Source: Thermodesulfovibrio sp.
Lineage (GTDB): Bacteria; Nitrospirota; Thermodesulfovibrionia; Thermodesulfovibrionales; UBA6898
Direction of reading: 5' to 3'
DNA: 64,000 nt
Assembly: GCA_013824615.1 (NCBI GenBank)
Contig: PNOC01000010.1
Span: 17,781 to 81,780 of the forward strand
Under the pieces are notes generated by a model. That model was not told where the DNA came from. It searched no databases and was given only the letters and a program-made list of their open reading frames with translations. Shown here in pieces: positions 26,347 through 34,442 of the stretch; position 1 is the first letter of the stretch, and each line of letters opens with the position of its first letter. A program made the translations under genes and the position numbers.

Positions 26347-27243
26347 ATGATAGGTATCATAAATTATGAGGTCCGCACGTATAGAACGGAAGACAATAAC
26401 TGGGATGATCAAATGAGCGTCATCGAATATCTGGGCAAAAGGTCTAATGGTGTGCTGGTAGTCTATGGAATGCTTCTTATTTCTGGCATCGGCGTTCTTG
26501 ATTATCTCTCTGGCCCTGAGCTTGGTGTTTCCCTATTCTACCTGCTTCCTATTTCTCTGATAACATGGTTTGTCGGTTTACGGGTCGGTCTTTCAGCCTC
26601 TTTTGTATCTGCATTCATATGGCTTGCTGTTGCCATTTTAAACAGAGACCCCCAGCGCACTGTTTTTGTCCCATACTGGAACGCCTTAGTAAGACTTGGT
26701 TTTTTTATTGTAGTTGTGTTTTTGCAGGATTCATTAAAAAAAGAGCAGAGGCGAGCGCGTATTGATCCGCTTACGCGGATTGGCAATAGACGGCATTTCT
26801 TTCAGATAGCAAATAGTGAGCTGGAGAGGTCCCGTCGCTATAACCGGCCTTTTACTGTTGCCTATATGGATTTGGACAACTTCAAAACGGTCAACGACAC
26901 GCTTGGCCATAAGGCGGGCGACTCCCTTTTAAAGGCAGTCGCCGCAACCATCAAAGAACATATACGATCAACGGATACAGCAGCACGGCTTGGCGGCGAT
27001 GAATTTGCGCTGTTTCTGCCGGAGACAGAAGCTGAAGCTGCCCGAATATTCTTCGACAAACTGAACCGGCAGCTTCTTGAGGCAATGCAGAAGAAAAACT
27101 GGCCTGTTACCTTCAGCATTGGCGTTATAACGTTTACCACTTCTCCGGATTCGGTTGATGACATGGTGGCAGGGGTAGACGCCCTTATGTATTCGGCAAA
27201 AACTGATGACAAAAATTTTATAAAATACGAGCTTTTTGAGTAA
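26347..27243 (+). CDS. Membrane-bound diguanylate cyclase
   Basis: The 298-residue protein makes the second messenger c-di-GMP. The N-terminal part has four or five membrane helices (about 35-125) of the MASE/DUF4118-like kind without a soluble sensor. The catalytic domain (about 135-295) has the canonical RLGGDEF at 214-220 and the inhibitory I-site RSTD (207-210) five residues before it, so product inhibition is expected. ATGs at residues 1 and 23 are both possible starts. It stands alone, divergent from the flavoprotein. Confidence 0.93.
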   Translation: MIGIINYEVRTYRTEDNNWDDQMSVIEYLGKRSNGVLVVYGMLLISGIGVLDYLSGPELGVSLFYLLPISLITWFVGLRVGLSASFVSAFIWLAVAILNRDPQRTVFVPYWNALVRLGFFIVVVFLQDSLKKEQRRARIDPLTRIGNRRHFFQIANSELERSRRYNRPFTVAYMDLDNFKTVNDTLGHKAGDSLLKAVAATIKEHIRSTDTAARLGGDEFALFLPETEAEAARIFFDKLNRQLLEAMQKKNWPVTFSIGVITFTTSPDSVDDMVAGVDALMYSAKTDDKNFIKYELFE

Positions 27244-27303
27244 AGTGGGCTGCATGAAATCTGATAAAAAGAATAGTCACCGACTTAAGAACCTAAGGGA
27301 GAT

Positions 27304-27417
27304 ATGCATAGGAGCAAGACCCATGTTCTCGTCATGATATACGGAAACCCGGACCCTGATGCGCTTGCAAGTGTTGACCCTGTTTTTCTTCCCATACATA
27401 AATCTATCAGGGCATAG
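27304..27417 (+). pseudogene. Remnant of a DHH-family phosphoesterase
   Basis: A 37-codon frame encodes HVLVMIYGNPDPDALAS, which matches the first conserved motif of DHH phosphoesterases (NrnA/Orn-like, where GNPDPDALAS is followed by the active-site region). The similarity ends abruptly, and a short unrelated tail and stop follow. The rest of the gene is missing on both sides of 27244-27488. Read as a deletion scar; a real micro-protein cannot be excluded, since GGGAG precedes the ATG. Confidence 0.4.
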
Positions 27418-27488
27418 CCCATTTCTATACTCCACGCCGCTCGAACCGGTTGTGATATAATGACTTCAATACTCCTTAAGGAGGTCGT

Positions 27489-27785
27489 ATGCAATTATTT
27501 CTGATTCTTGCACTTCTGATCGCAGTCGCACTGGTTCTTTTCGCCGCCCAGAACGCAACGGTTATTACCTTGAGTTTCCTTGGTTTTAATTTTGAGGGAT
27601 CCTTGGCTTTTATTCTCGTCATAGTCTTTGCCTCTGGGCTTATATCCGGAATTCTCATGTCTATGCCCTCTCTCATGAGGAAAGGGTCAGCCCTGAAGGA
27701 GCAGAAAAGAAAGGTTAAACAGCTTGAAGAAGGCATGAAAACGACTCCTTCGCACCAGCAGGGCAACAATCAGCCGCCCCTGTGA
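27489..27785 (+). CDS. lapA: LapA-domain (DUF1049) inner-membrane protein
   Basis: Small two-helix membrane protein of 98 residues. The pattern is that of LapA: a first helix, the AAQNATVITLSFLGF beta turn, a second helix, then a basic coiled-coil tail (KEQKRKVKQLEEGMK). In E. coli, LapA/LapB regulate lipopolysaccharide assembly at the inner membrane, which supports a Gram-negative envelope. A strong AAGGAGG precedes the ATG. The stop overlaps the GTG of the next gene. Confidence 0.85.
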   Translation: MQLFLILALLIAVALVLFAAQNATVITLSFLGFNFEGSLAFILVIVFASGLISGILMSMPSLMRKGSALKEQKRKVKQLEEGMKTTPSHQQGNNQPPL

Positions 27786-28615
27786 CGGCATTTGACTCAT
27801 TGAAATTGGTTTTCAGGAGTTTCATCGCGTTCTTTAGAGACGGAGGACCGCTCCTCGCCGGGTCCATCGCCTATTTTTTTCTTATGTCCTTCGTTCCTTT
27901 CAGTCTTCTGCTTATTTCCCTTCTCGGATATTTCCTCGGAGAAAACAGGGCGTTGTACGAGTTCTTCTCAGCAAGACTGATCAGGTTTTTTCCAGCCGCG
28001 ACCACCGAGATATCCAGACAACTTACCGCTCTTGTGGTACACGGACAGATCGGTATTTTCACCACCGTTGTATACGCCTACTTTTCATATCAGCTCTATA
28101 TGGCACTGGCAGTCGGAGTCCGCACCATTTTCAGGCAGAGGGAGACGCCTTCTTTTTTCGCCTCGGTCGCCATCTCTTTCTTTATCGTAACCCTGATTGC
28201 CTCGCTCATTGTAGTTTCCTTCGTAGCAACCTCGGCTGTACAGATGATTCAATCATTTCTGGAAGTTTTTCCGGCCCTGATAATCGGCAATATTACAGGT
28301 TTTCTCGTCAGGTTCGTCATACCGGTCCTTATGGTCCTCGTTGTGACTGCCTTCCTTTATAAGCTCCTACCCGCTAAAAAGATATCTCTGCGTCACGCCT
28401 TTCGGGGGGCTGTTTTTACCACCGTCTTCCTGGAAGTAGCGAGACATATCTTCACCTTGTACGTTCTCACGGCGAAGGTTCAGTTCGGAACGATATACGG
28501 ATCTCTCTCGACGTTTGTTATCTTCCTGATGTGGGTCTTTTACTCGGCGTGCATTTTTCTCATAGGCGCCGAAATCGTCAGGAGCCTCGACGAAGGCGGC
28601 CGTACCAATCTATGA
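27782..28615 (+). CDS. YihY/BrkB-family membrane protein
   Basis: Six-helix inner-membrane protein of 277 residues, family once annotated as ribonuclease BN but without shown nuclease activity. Landmarks are FRDGGPLLAGSIAYFFLMSFVPF near the N-terminus (the conserved AxxxAYYxLxSLxP core) and the C-terminal VFYSACIFLIGAEIVRSLDE. The start is a GTG overlapping the lapA stop (GTGA), so both are translated together. Function in transport or envelope maintenance is not established. Confidence 0.88.
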   Translation: MTAFDSLKLVFRSFIAFFRDGGPLLAGSIAYFFLMSFVPFSLLLISLLGYFLGENRALYEFFSARLIRFFPAATTEISRQLTALVVHGQIGIFTTVVYAYFSYQLYMALAVGVRTIFRQRETPSFFASVAISFFIVTLIASLIVVSFVATSAVQMIQSFLEVFPALIIGNITGFLVRFVIPVLMVLVVTAFLYKLLPAKKISLRHAFRGAVFTTVFLEVARHIFTLYVLTAKVQFGTIYGSLSTFVIFLMWVFYSACIFLIGAEIVRSLDEGGRTNL

Positions 28616-28621
28616 TCCTGC

Positions 28622-28790
28622 TTACTTCAGCATATACAGCAATAGCAAATTGGCTATAAAGACCATGAAAATACCAAGGGAATCCCAGGCAACAAAATGC
28701 TGGTGCACAGCTTTAATGATTTTTTCAGTGCCATGACCACAGGCATCAGGCGCGAAATGTTTTACTAAAAGCGTGCTTGAACGAACCCCA
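28622..28790 (-). pseudogene. Chimeric remnant: ClC channel fragment fused to a Ca/Na antiporter tail
   Basis: The minus-strand frame (open 28622-28843) encodes STLLVKHFAPDACGHGTEK and then, without a stop, FVAWDSLGIFMVFIANLLLL. The first piece matches residues 63-89 of the ClC channel at 43780-45126. The second matches the last 25 residues of the antiporter at 32545-33543. Both matches are also clear at DNA level, the second at about 60 of 70 bases by eye. The join is near 28690. The upstream end is out of frame with any ClC start. This is recombination debris, not a working gene. Confidence 0.75.
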
Positions 28791-28796
28791 GATGGG

Positions 28797-29873
28797 CTAC
28801 CATGCAGTGTTTTTCGTGGGGGGTGCTGGACTGACCTTATCACGTTCAGCGGTGAATATCTTCATGACCAGCAACCATATCAGCATCGGAGCGATGAATG
28901 ATGACATAACAATGCACCAGATGAGCACAGAGTGAATGTCAGGCCCCGCAGTGACCTCCAGCAACCAATCGAGAGCTATGATCAGCATATGCTGGAGCCC
29001 CAGTATAACAGTTGCGGCGGTTAACCGTTTCAGGAATATCTTCACCTGCGAGCGGACAAAAGTTATTGATGCAATGGGGAGGATCAGAGCTGCGTTCAAT
29101 ATATAAAAGGTTGTCTTGCTATAGATCACACTGTTACCAACCACATACCCGATGAGCCTGCCCTCGGATATAACCTGCTCAGGCACGTTAATAATAGGTG
29201 AAAGTATCCGGAACATAGCATTCGAAAGGGCTGCCAGCAGAGAAACATAGGCTGCGAAAAATGTCACCATGAGCCAGAATGACAACGAGGCAGTTGCCGC
29301 AATGACCAGAATATGGATGAACAGCTTTCTGTTAAATATCCTCCTGCCGTTGACCCAGATAATCCAGAGCAGCAATACTAAGAGTGCAAACAGCCCCTGC
29401 CAGAGATAGTTATGTACGAAGTCGAATAAGGTAGTGAAATATCTGCCAATGAATCCTATTGCGCCGATCCTGAGAATATTCAGCAGGAATATCGCCAGCG
29501 TGCCGATGATAATGCCGGCAGCCCGATACGACAGGCTATGGCTGCGAAAAGCCAGCACGCCGGCAACAAAGATGATCGTGTAGTGCAGTGCCGTGCATTC
29601 GAGGACTATTTCCATGGGGAAGCCGATAAAGGTCAACTTCGTGCCTGAGCAGACAACCGGAACTGAAAAGAAACCCCAAAAAGCGGTAATGGCAGTAGCG
29701 ATGAACATTCGCAATACCAGCATAAAGCCCGATCCTATCTCGGCAATGCCGACGAATATGCTGACGTACAACAGAAAAAGACCGAGGAAGCCCCACTCAA
29801 TGCTTACAGGTTTATTCTCAGCGAGCTGCACGATATCCTCGTGGTTGAGAAGTTGACCGGGGCCCTGCACCAC
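28797..29873 (-). CDS. Exosortase/archaeosortase-family membrane transpeptidase
   Basis: The 358-residue protein has eight or more membrane helices. The exosortase catalytic triad is visible: Cys93 in LECTALHY, Arg135 in NILRIGAIG and His154 in FVHNYLWQ, in the expected order and spacing. Exosortases cut C-terminal sorting signals (short motif, membrane helix, basic tail) and attach the protein elsewhere. The upstream surface protein at 30024-31667 carries such a tail, so the two form a likely enzyme-substrate pair. About 190 residues follow the triad, more helices than most exosortases have. The start is GTG; CAGGATAAG precedes it. Confidence 0.85.
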   Translation of the reverse strand: MVQGPGQLLNHEDIVQLAENKPVSIEWGFLGLFLLYVSIFVGIAEIGSGFMLVLRMFIATAITAFWGFFSVPVVCSGTKLTFIGFPMEIVLECTALHYTIIFVAGVLAFRSHSLSYRAAGIIIGTLAIFLLNILRIGAIGFIGRYFTTLFDFVHNYLWQGLFALLVLLLWIIWVNGRRIFNRKLFIHILVIAATASLSFWLMVTFFAAYVSLLAALSNAMFRILSPIINVPEQVISEGRLIGYVVGNSVIYSKTTFYILNAALILPIASITFVRSQVKIFLKRLTAATVILGLQHMLIIALDWLLEVTAGPDIHSVLIWCIVMSSFIAPMLIWLLVMKIFTAERDKVSPAPPTKNTAW

Positions 29874-29926
29874 TTATCCTGCCTGAGCTCATAATTATGC
29901 GGTTATTACAGCCACGAGACACCAGC

Positions 29927-29965
29927 CGTCGGCGCAGCAGCGCCTTGGGTCCTGCTGCGCAGACG
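29927..29965 (-). terminator. Hairpin between the surface-protein gene and the exosortase gene
   Basis: CGTCGGCGCAGCAG and CTGCTGCGCAGACG form a 14-bp stem with one mismatch and an 11-base loop. It lies 59 bases after the substrate gene and about 54 bases before the exosortase start. No U-run follows. It could make less exosortase than substrate from a shared transcript. Confidence 0.5.
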
Positions 29966-30023
29966 ACGAATATCTCGCACTGCATGGCTGCTGAATGATT
30001 CAATGTGTCCCCTGTTGCTCAGC

Positions 30024-31667
30024 TCAGGAAATCTTTTTATCCTGCCTCTTTCGCCATACCATACCGTAGGAAATCATACCAGCCACTACTATTATGAACA
30101 AAGGCCAGTTGCCGACCGGAACAGGCGGGGGCGCACCGTCATTGTCCATATTGGTAACGGCCACATCGGATGCATTCAATCCGTTATAGTTTCCATCTGT
30201 CGATGTTGCTGCGGCAGTGATAATAGAGTACGCAATGTTTCCGTCCACAATTGCATCATCCACACCGGTTACGGTCACTGTTTGTGACGTGCTCCAGTTG
30301 CCGCTGGTGAAGGTGACTGATGTTGGGGCTACAGTGCCTTCGCTGGTGATCGAGCTGCTGAGGTTGATGGTCACATTGTTGGTTGGCGCAGAGTCGAGTA
30401 CGATCGTAAACTGCGCTGTGCCGCCTGCCTCTGTTGTTGTCAGTCCACTTGTGGGATTGACTGTGATTCCGGGGGAGCCTGCTACGTCATCATCAGTATT
30501 CGTGACAGATACATCGGATGCATTCAGCCCGCTATAGTTGCTATCCGCCGAAGATGCTGCAGCAGTGATAATAGTGTACGCGATATTTCCGTCCACAACT
30601 GCATCATCCACGCCGGTTACGGTCACTGTTTGTGCTGTGCTCCAGTTGCCGCTGGTGAAGGTGACAGAGGCAGGAGAAACAGTTCCCTCTGAGGTGTCAG
30701 AGCTGCTGAGGTTGATGCTTACATTGTTGGTTGGCGCCGAATCGAGCACGATCGTGAACTGAGCGGTGCCACCTGCTTCCGTTGTTGTCAGCCCGCTTGT
30801 CGGATTGACCGTGATGCCGGGGGTAGAAGCTGATGCCGGGTTCAGCACACCGGCCACGACAGCGGCCCTATTTCTTACTGTGGCACCTGAGAAGGTTATA
30901 ACATCTGTGCTTGGATAGGTGCCGGATGATGCGTTTGCGGCATCAGCGATAAAAGGGCTTTGAAGGGTATTTGCACCTTGCAACTGCTGTGTAAAGTTCG
31001 GTGCAGTTTTGGTCACTGTTGTCAGAGCAGTCCCACCGTTGGCAGTGACAAAAAGCGTAACTGAATCCGCTGTGTATGCAACATTGGACCCCAGCGTAAT
31101 GGTGGCTGTATTGGCATTACTCGCTGCAGTACTATTAACCGTTGAAGTCTGGGCCACTCCTTGATAAGAACCGGTCATGACAGACAATCCGGAACAATTG
31201 GTCGTTGTTGTTGTCGCAGCCCAACTTACATAAATAGCATGTGTCCCTGATGTGAACTGAGCTTCTGGCAGATATCCTGCATAACAGTGCTCTGCCCCTG
31301 CTACGGAAGTAAGCCCGATCTGCGTGAACTGTGCGCCTGTGGAAGTATCGAGCCTTACATCCAAGGTCGCTCCATTAATTAACATGGTGCCGGTCGTGCC
31401 AAATTCCCAGCATATACCTACGGCAAGAAGTTTATTTGATCCAGTGGCCGAAACAGTAAAATTATTGGACGTAAGCGTTCCTGTTGTGGCACCAGGGTTT
31501 GCTGAATAGACTTCACTCCAGGCGTCCAGAGCTGTAACCGCTGCTTCTGTCCGCCCGGGGCTGTAAAGCCCTGCAAATATGCCTATACTTAATACCACAA
31601 TCATGACCATCCCAAGGCTGATTCGGCTTCTGGATGCTGCTGCTGGCATATGGTCGTTCTTCTTCAT
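30024..31667 (-). CDS. Secreted Calx-beta-like repeat protein with exosortase-type C-terminal sorting tail
   Basis: Surface protein of 547 residues. A signal peptide covers about residues 15-42. A beta-rich domain of unknown type (about 45-280) follows. Then come two almost identical repeats of about 110 residues (GITVNPTSGLTTTEAGGTAQ, ending in TVTGVDDA and NASDVSVTN), which look like Calx-beta-type Ca-binding domains. The C-terminus is PVPVGNWPLF, a single membrane helix and WRKRQDKKIS. This tripartite tail is how exosortase substrates look, although the motif differs from classical PEP-CTERM. The ribosome-binding site AAGGAGGATATAAA is strong. The protein is low in Cys and Lys, as usual for surface proteins. 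Confidence 0.85.
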   Translation of the reverse strand: MKKNDHMPAAASRSRISLGMVMIVVLSIGIFAGLYSPGRTEAAVTALDAWSEVYSANPGATTGTLTSNNFTVSATGSNKLLAVGICWEFGTTGTMLINGATLDVRLDTSTGAQFTQIGLTSVAGAEHCYAGYLPEAQFTSGTHAIYVSWAATTTTTNCSGLSVMTGSYQGVAQTSTVNSTAASNANTATITLGSNVAYTADSVTLFVTANGGTALTTVTKTAPNFTQQLQGANTLQSPFIADAANASSGTYPSTDVITFSGATVRNRAAVVAGVLNPASASTPGITVNPTSGLTTTEAGGTAQFTIVLDSAPTNNVSINLSSSDTSEGTVSPASVTFTSGNWSTAQTVTVTGVDDAVVDGNIAYTIITAAASSADSNYSGLNASDVSVTNTDDDVAGSPGITVNPTSGLTTTEAGGTAQFTIVLDSAPTNNVTINLSSSITSEGTVAPTSVTFTSGNWSTSQTVTVTGVDDAIVDGNIAYSIITAAATSTDGNYNGLNASDVAVTNMDNDGAPPPVPVGNWPLFIIVVAGMISYGMVWRKRQDKKIS

Positions 31668-31813
31668 TTTATATCCTCCTTAGTCTTAACCCTCTCTTGC
31701 ATAGAGAGATTAGAATCAGGGCTTATCCGGGAATGTCCTGACAGCCGCGCACAAGCGAAACAGTGCGCGAAGATGCAGTGAAAATCCTTGATTAGATAAG
31801 CCTGTAGTGAGTG

Positions 31814-32485
31814 TTAAGCGAGAAGAGAAGGAGGGGAAAGGCCTGAATGAGGCGAAAGATATACTTCGGAAACAGTGACATGTTCTGAACTTCGGGAAAA
31901 GCGGAAACGACGGGGGTCTATTATGAGGTTGCTGCCCAGATATAATTTTGCTGAGACATGGGCCGCAATTGCCATCAACAGAAGAAAGAAAAGGGTGAAG
32001 GACCGTAATAAGGCGCGCTTCTTTTTGACCATTACCTCTACGTCAGCATCGTCAGAGCTGATCAATCCTTCCGCAGTCAATCTGTCACTCATTAAACTTA
32101 GAATTCTTTCGACCATCACGATCCTTATCGATGCGGCCTCAGAATTCTGCTGCAGGCCCTTGAGAAAGCTGTCCGAAGTCATTCTCAGGGGCGACATGGA
32201 ATATACGGCAAAAAATAACAAGAACATAATATAGTGCAGGCGGAATTTCAGAAAGGGGGTATGGGCTTCAGAAGGGGAGAAGAAATATTTTATGCAAAAC
32301 TGAGGTATTTCGCGCAGATGTTTTATATGCCCCTTACAACTCCTCAGGGAAATGCTGCTTCTTTTACCTTGTAATAATTTCATTTTCATTCCCAGGTTTA
32401 TCTTAGCATATCCCATGCCAATCATAACAGATAATATCAGGACAAAAAGAGGTCGCTCAATAAAGACCACCCTGTTAAAGTTCAT
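31814..32485 (-). CDS. Membrane protein of unknown function
   Basis: The frame gives 223 residues with helices near residues 10-28, 85-100 and 160-178. The middle contains a helical stretch (RIVMVERILSLMSDRLTAEG). No start has a convincing ribosome-binding site; translation from the ATG near 32230 (138 residues) is as plausible as from 32485. The C-terminus SPHSGLSPPSLLA closely resembles that of the secreted protein at 36465-36896. No family is recognised. Low to moderate support as a real gene. Confidence 0.4.
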   Translation of the reverse strand: MNFNRVVFIERPLFVLILSVMIGMGYAKINLGMKMKLLQGKRSSISLRSCKGHIKHLREIPQFCIKYFFSPSEAHTPFLKFRLHYIMFLLFFAVYSMSPLRMTSDSFLKGLQQNSEAASIRIVMVERILSLMSDRLTAEGLISSDDADVEVMVKKKRALLRSFTLFFLLLMAIAAHVSAKLYLGSNLIIDPRRFRFSRSSEHVTVSEVYLSPHSGLSPPSLLA

Positions 32486-32544
32486 TTATTGTGGAGGACA
32501 GGAATATCTAAAGACCATATATGAAATAATTTCAGGAAATCTTG

Positions 32545-33543
32545 CTACTTCAACACATACAGCAACAGCAAATTGGCTATAAAGACCATGATAATTCCCA
32601 GGGAATCCCATGCGACAAACAATCTCTTTTTCTCTGCCCGGTAGGTCAGTCCAATAATCGCAATGGTTGTCATTGCCATGGCAGATAATGCTGAAATTAT
32701 GTGGTTGGGGCTTGCATATGAGAGCAGAGGGCCTTTGAGGAAGAAAATGTCGTCAAGTGCAAGTATAAAGATGTTGAAGATATTGCTTCCAAAAAGATTG
32801 CCGATCGCGAGATCAACAGCACCCATCCTGACGGCAGCGATAGAGACAACTACTTCCGGCAGTGATGTAGAAACAGCAATAAAAATATTGCCCACGAAGG
32901 TCTGCCCCAATCCAGTTGCCTCTGCAATCCCTTCCCCGATTTTCGGAAGAAATATGGCTGCAATGATCACGATAAGTGCATTCATCCCATAGTGAAGCAC
33001 GGCAGTTTTCATGCTGACATCTTTGTATTGCAGCTCATCAGCTATTTCTTTCAGGAATTCCGCTATCTTCCGTTTCTCATACGTAAATACCAGTCGGATG
33101 GCGATAAGATATATAACAATAAACAGAACGCTGAATGGATCTAACCAGCCTAAGGGAGATATATTTCCCCTGAGAAACATGCTGAGGCATACAATGCTCA
33201 AAAGAAGAAGGCCAAAACCTGCTGAAAGCACATGCCCCTGATGCGCTTTCGTAGATATTGGCGTGGGGCGATACATGGTGTCAAGAATCGCAAGAATGAG
33301 CATATTAAAAACGCAGCTTCCCAGCACGTCACCGACGGCGATATCGGGTACATCTGCAAATGTCACCGAGCCTATGCCCGTCACAAGTTCCGGGAGAGAA
33401 GTAACAGAGGCCATGAGGACAATGCCAATCCATGCCCTGCCAAGCCCCGTCTTTTCAGCGATGATATCGCCGTATTTGGACAGTCTTGTGCCAGAATAGA
33501 CGATTGCAGCCGTACAGATTAAAAATCCGAACCAGAGGAGCAT
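32545..33543 (-). CDS. Ca/Na (K-dependent) antiporter, CaCA family
   Basis: Cation exchanger of 332 residues with about ten helices in two inverted halves. The alpha repeats are clear: ASVTSLPELVTGIGSVTFAD with GDVLGSCVFNM (about 45-82), and AVSTSLPEVVVSIAAVRMGA with GNLFGSNIFN (about 220-260). The acidic residues in SLPE coordinate Ca2+. It most resembles YrbG-like exchangers. The last 25 codons recur in the chimeric remnant at 28622-28790. No operon partner is evident; the next gene upstream ends 27 bases away. Confidence 0.92.
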   Translation of the reverse strand: MLLWFGFLICTAAIVYSGTRLSKYGDIIAEKTGLGRAWIGIVLMASVTSLPELVTGIGSVTFADVPDIAVGDVLGSCVFNMLILAILDTMYRPTPISTKAHQGHVLSAGFGLLLLSIVCLSMFLRGNISPLGWLDPFSVLFIVIYLIAIRLVFTYEKRKIAEFLKEIADELQYKDVSMKTAVLHYGMNALIVIIAAIFLPKIGEGIAEATGLGQTFVGNIFIAVSTSLPEVVVSIAAVRMGAVDLAIGNLFGSNIFNIFILALDDIFFLKGPLLSYASPNHIISALSAMAMTTIAIIGLTYRAEKKRLFVAWDSLGIIMVFIANLLLLYVLK

Positions 33544-33569
33544 TGTTTTTTAATTGCCACCTTTACAAG

Positions 33570-34415
33570 TCATTGCTCATTATACCGTATTTCTGTAACT
33601 TTCAATTTCGCATATTGAAAAGCCCCCTTCGGTAGATTCCATTCAACTTCAACTTCTGATGGAATCTGCACGCCATTCAGTTCCTGATAATTCTTATAAT
33701 AAGCCGTCCAGCCTATCCTTTCCTTTTTTCCATTTACATTCCTGTGTCTGTCTTCTGATGTCACCTTTGTGATCTCTCCATCATCACCGAAGGTGAAAAC
33801 GGCAGAAACGCTGTAGCCGGCATCGTTTATCACAGCCTTAGCAGAGTGAGAGTCAATAGCTTGCCATACAAGATTCTTGCCCGGAAGCAATGCTGTTGGG
33901 TACCATGGTGCTTCTGAAAGGAATCGAGCCAGAGAAGAGAGTTCCATCTCCCTTCCGGAATCAAACACAAGCGGAAATGCGGAAAGCAATTTGCCTTCCA
34001 TGAATCCTATGCCCTTATGATATATATCCCGAGATTCAATCCATGTATAGGGGGTGGGCTTCAACCGCGCATGCCATACAAAAGACGGACTTTTTGTTGC
34101 ATAATATTGCACAGCTTCGAGGGGAACCCATTGATCGGATTCTTTTGCCCTGAATTCACCAGTCTGTTTCAGTCTGACGGTTCTGATATATTCCTGACCA
34201 TCTTTCAGAACATGCCTGAAATATCTCTGGACCGGCTCAGGCAAAATCTTGAGCTGATTGTATGTGAGCTTTTGTGCAGGTGCAGAAGCCGTTCCTTCTG
34301 TAATTTGACGAACTTCCCTTTGAACTTTTTCCTCGAACTTATTGCCGCTTACATTAATAAAAAGTATCACGGTCACAATTAACCCTGCAATAATAAGCAA
34401 TGTTCTTTTCATCAT
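33570..34415 (-). CDS. Conserved protein of unknown function, DUF6544/DUF6920-like
   Basis: The 281-residue protein starts with a membrane or signal helix (TLLIIAGLIVTVILFINVSG), then a soluble beta-rich domain. Landmarks are LPEPVQRYFRHVL (about 57-69), QTGEFRAKESDQWVPLEAVQ, PSFVWHARLKPTPY and SSLARFLSEAPWYPTALLP. This set recurs in uncharacterised proteins now grouped as DUF6544/DUF6920; my family assignment is from memory of these motifs. No catalytic residues can be named. The domain would be periplasmic. Confidence 0.75.
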   Translation of the reverse strand: MMKRTLLIIAGLIVTVILFINVSGNKFEEKVQREVRQITEGTASAPAQKLTYNQLKILPEPVQRYFRHVLKDGQEYIRTVRLKQTGEFRAKESDQWVPLEAVQYYATKSPSFVWHARLKPTPYTWIESRDIYHKGIGFMEGKLLSAFPLVFDSGREMELSSLARFLSEAPWYPTALLPGKNLVWQAIDSHSAKAVINDAGYSVSAVFTFGDDGEITKVTSEDRHRNVNGKKERIGWTAYYKNYQELNGVQIPSEVEVEWNLPKGAFQYAKLKVTEIRYNEQ

Positions 34416-34442
34416 CTTTATCCTCCCTTTCTGTTTTGCATT

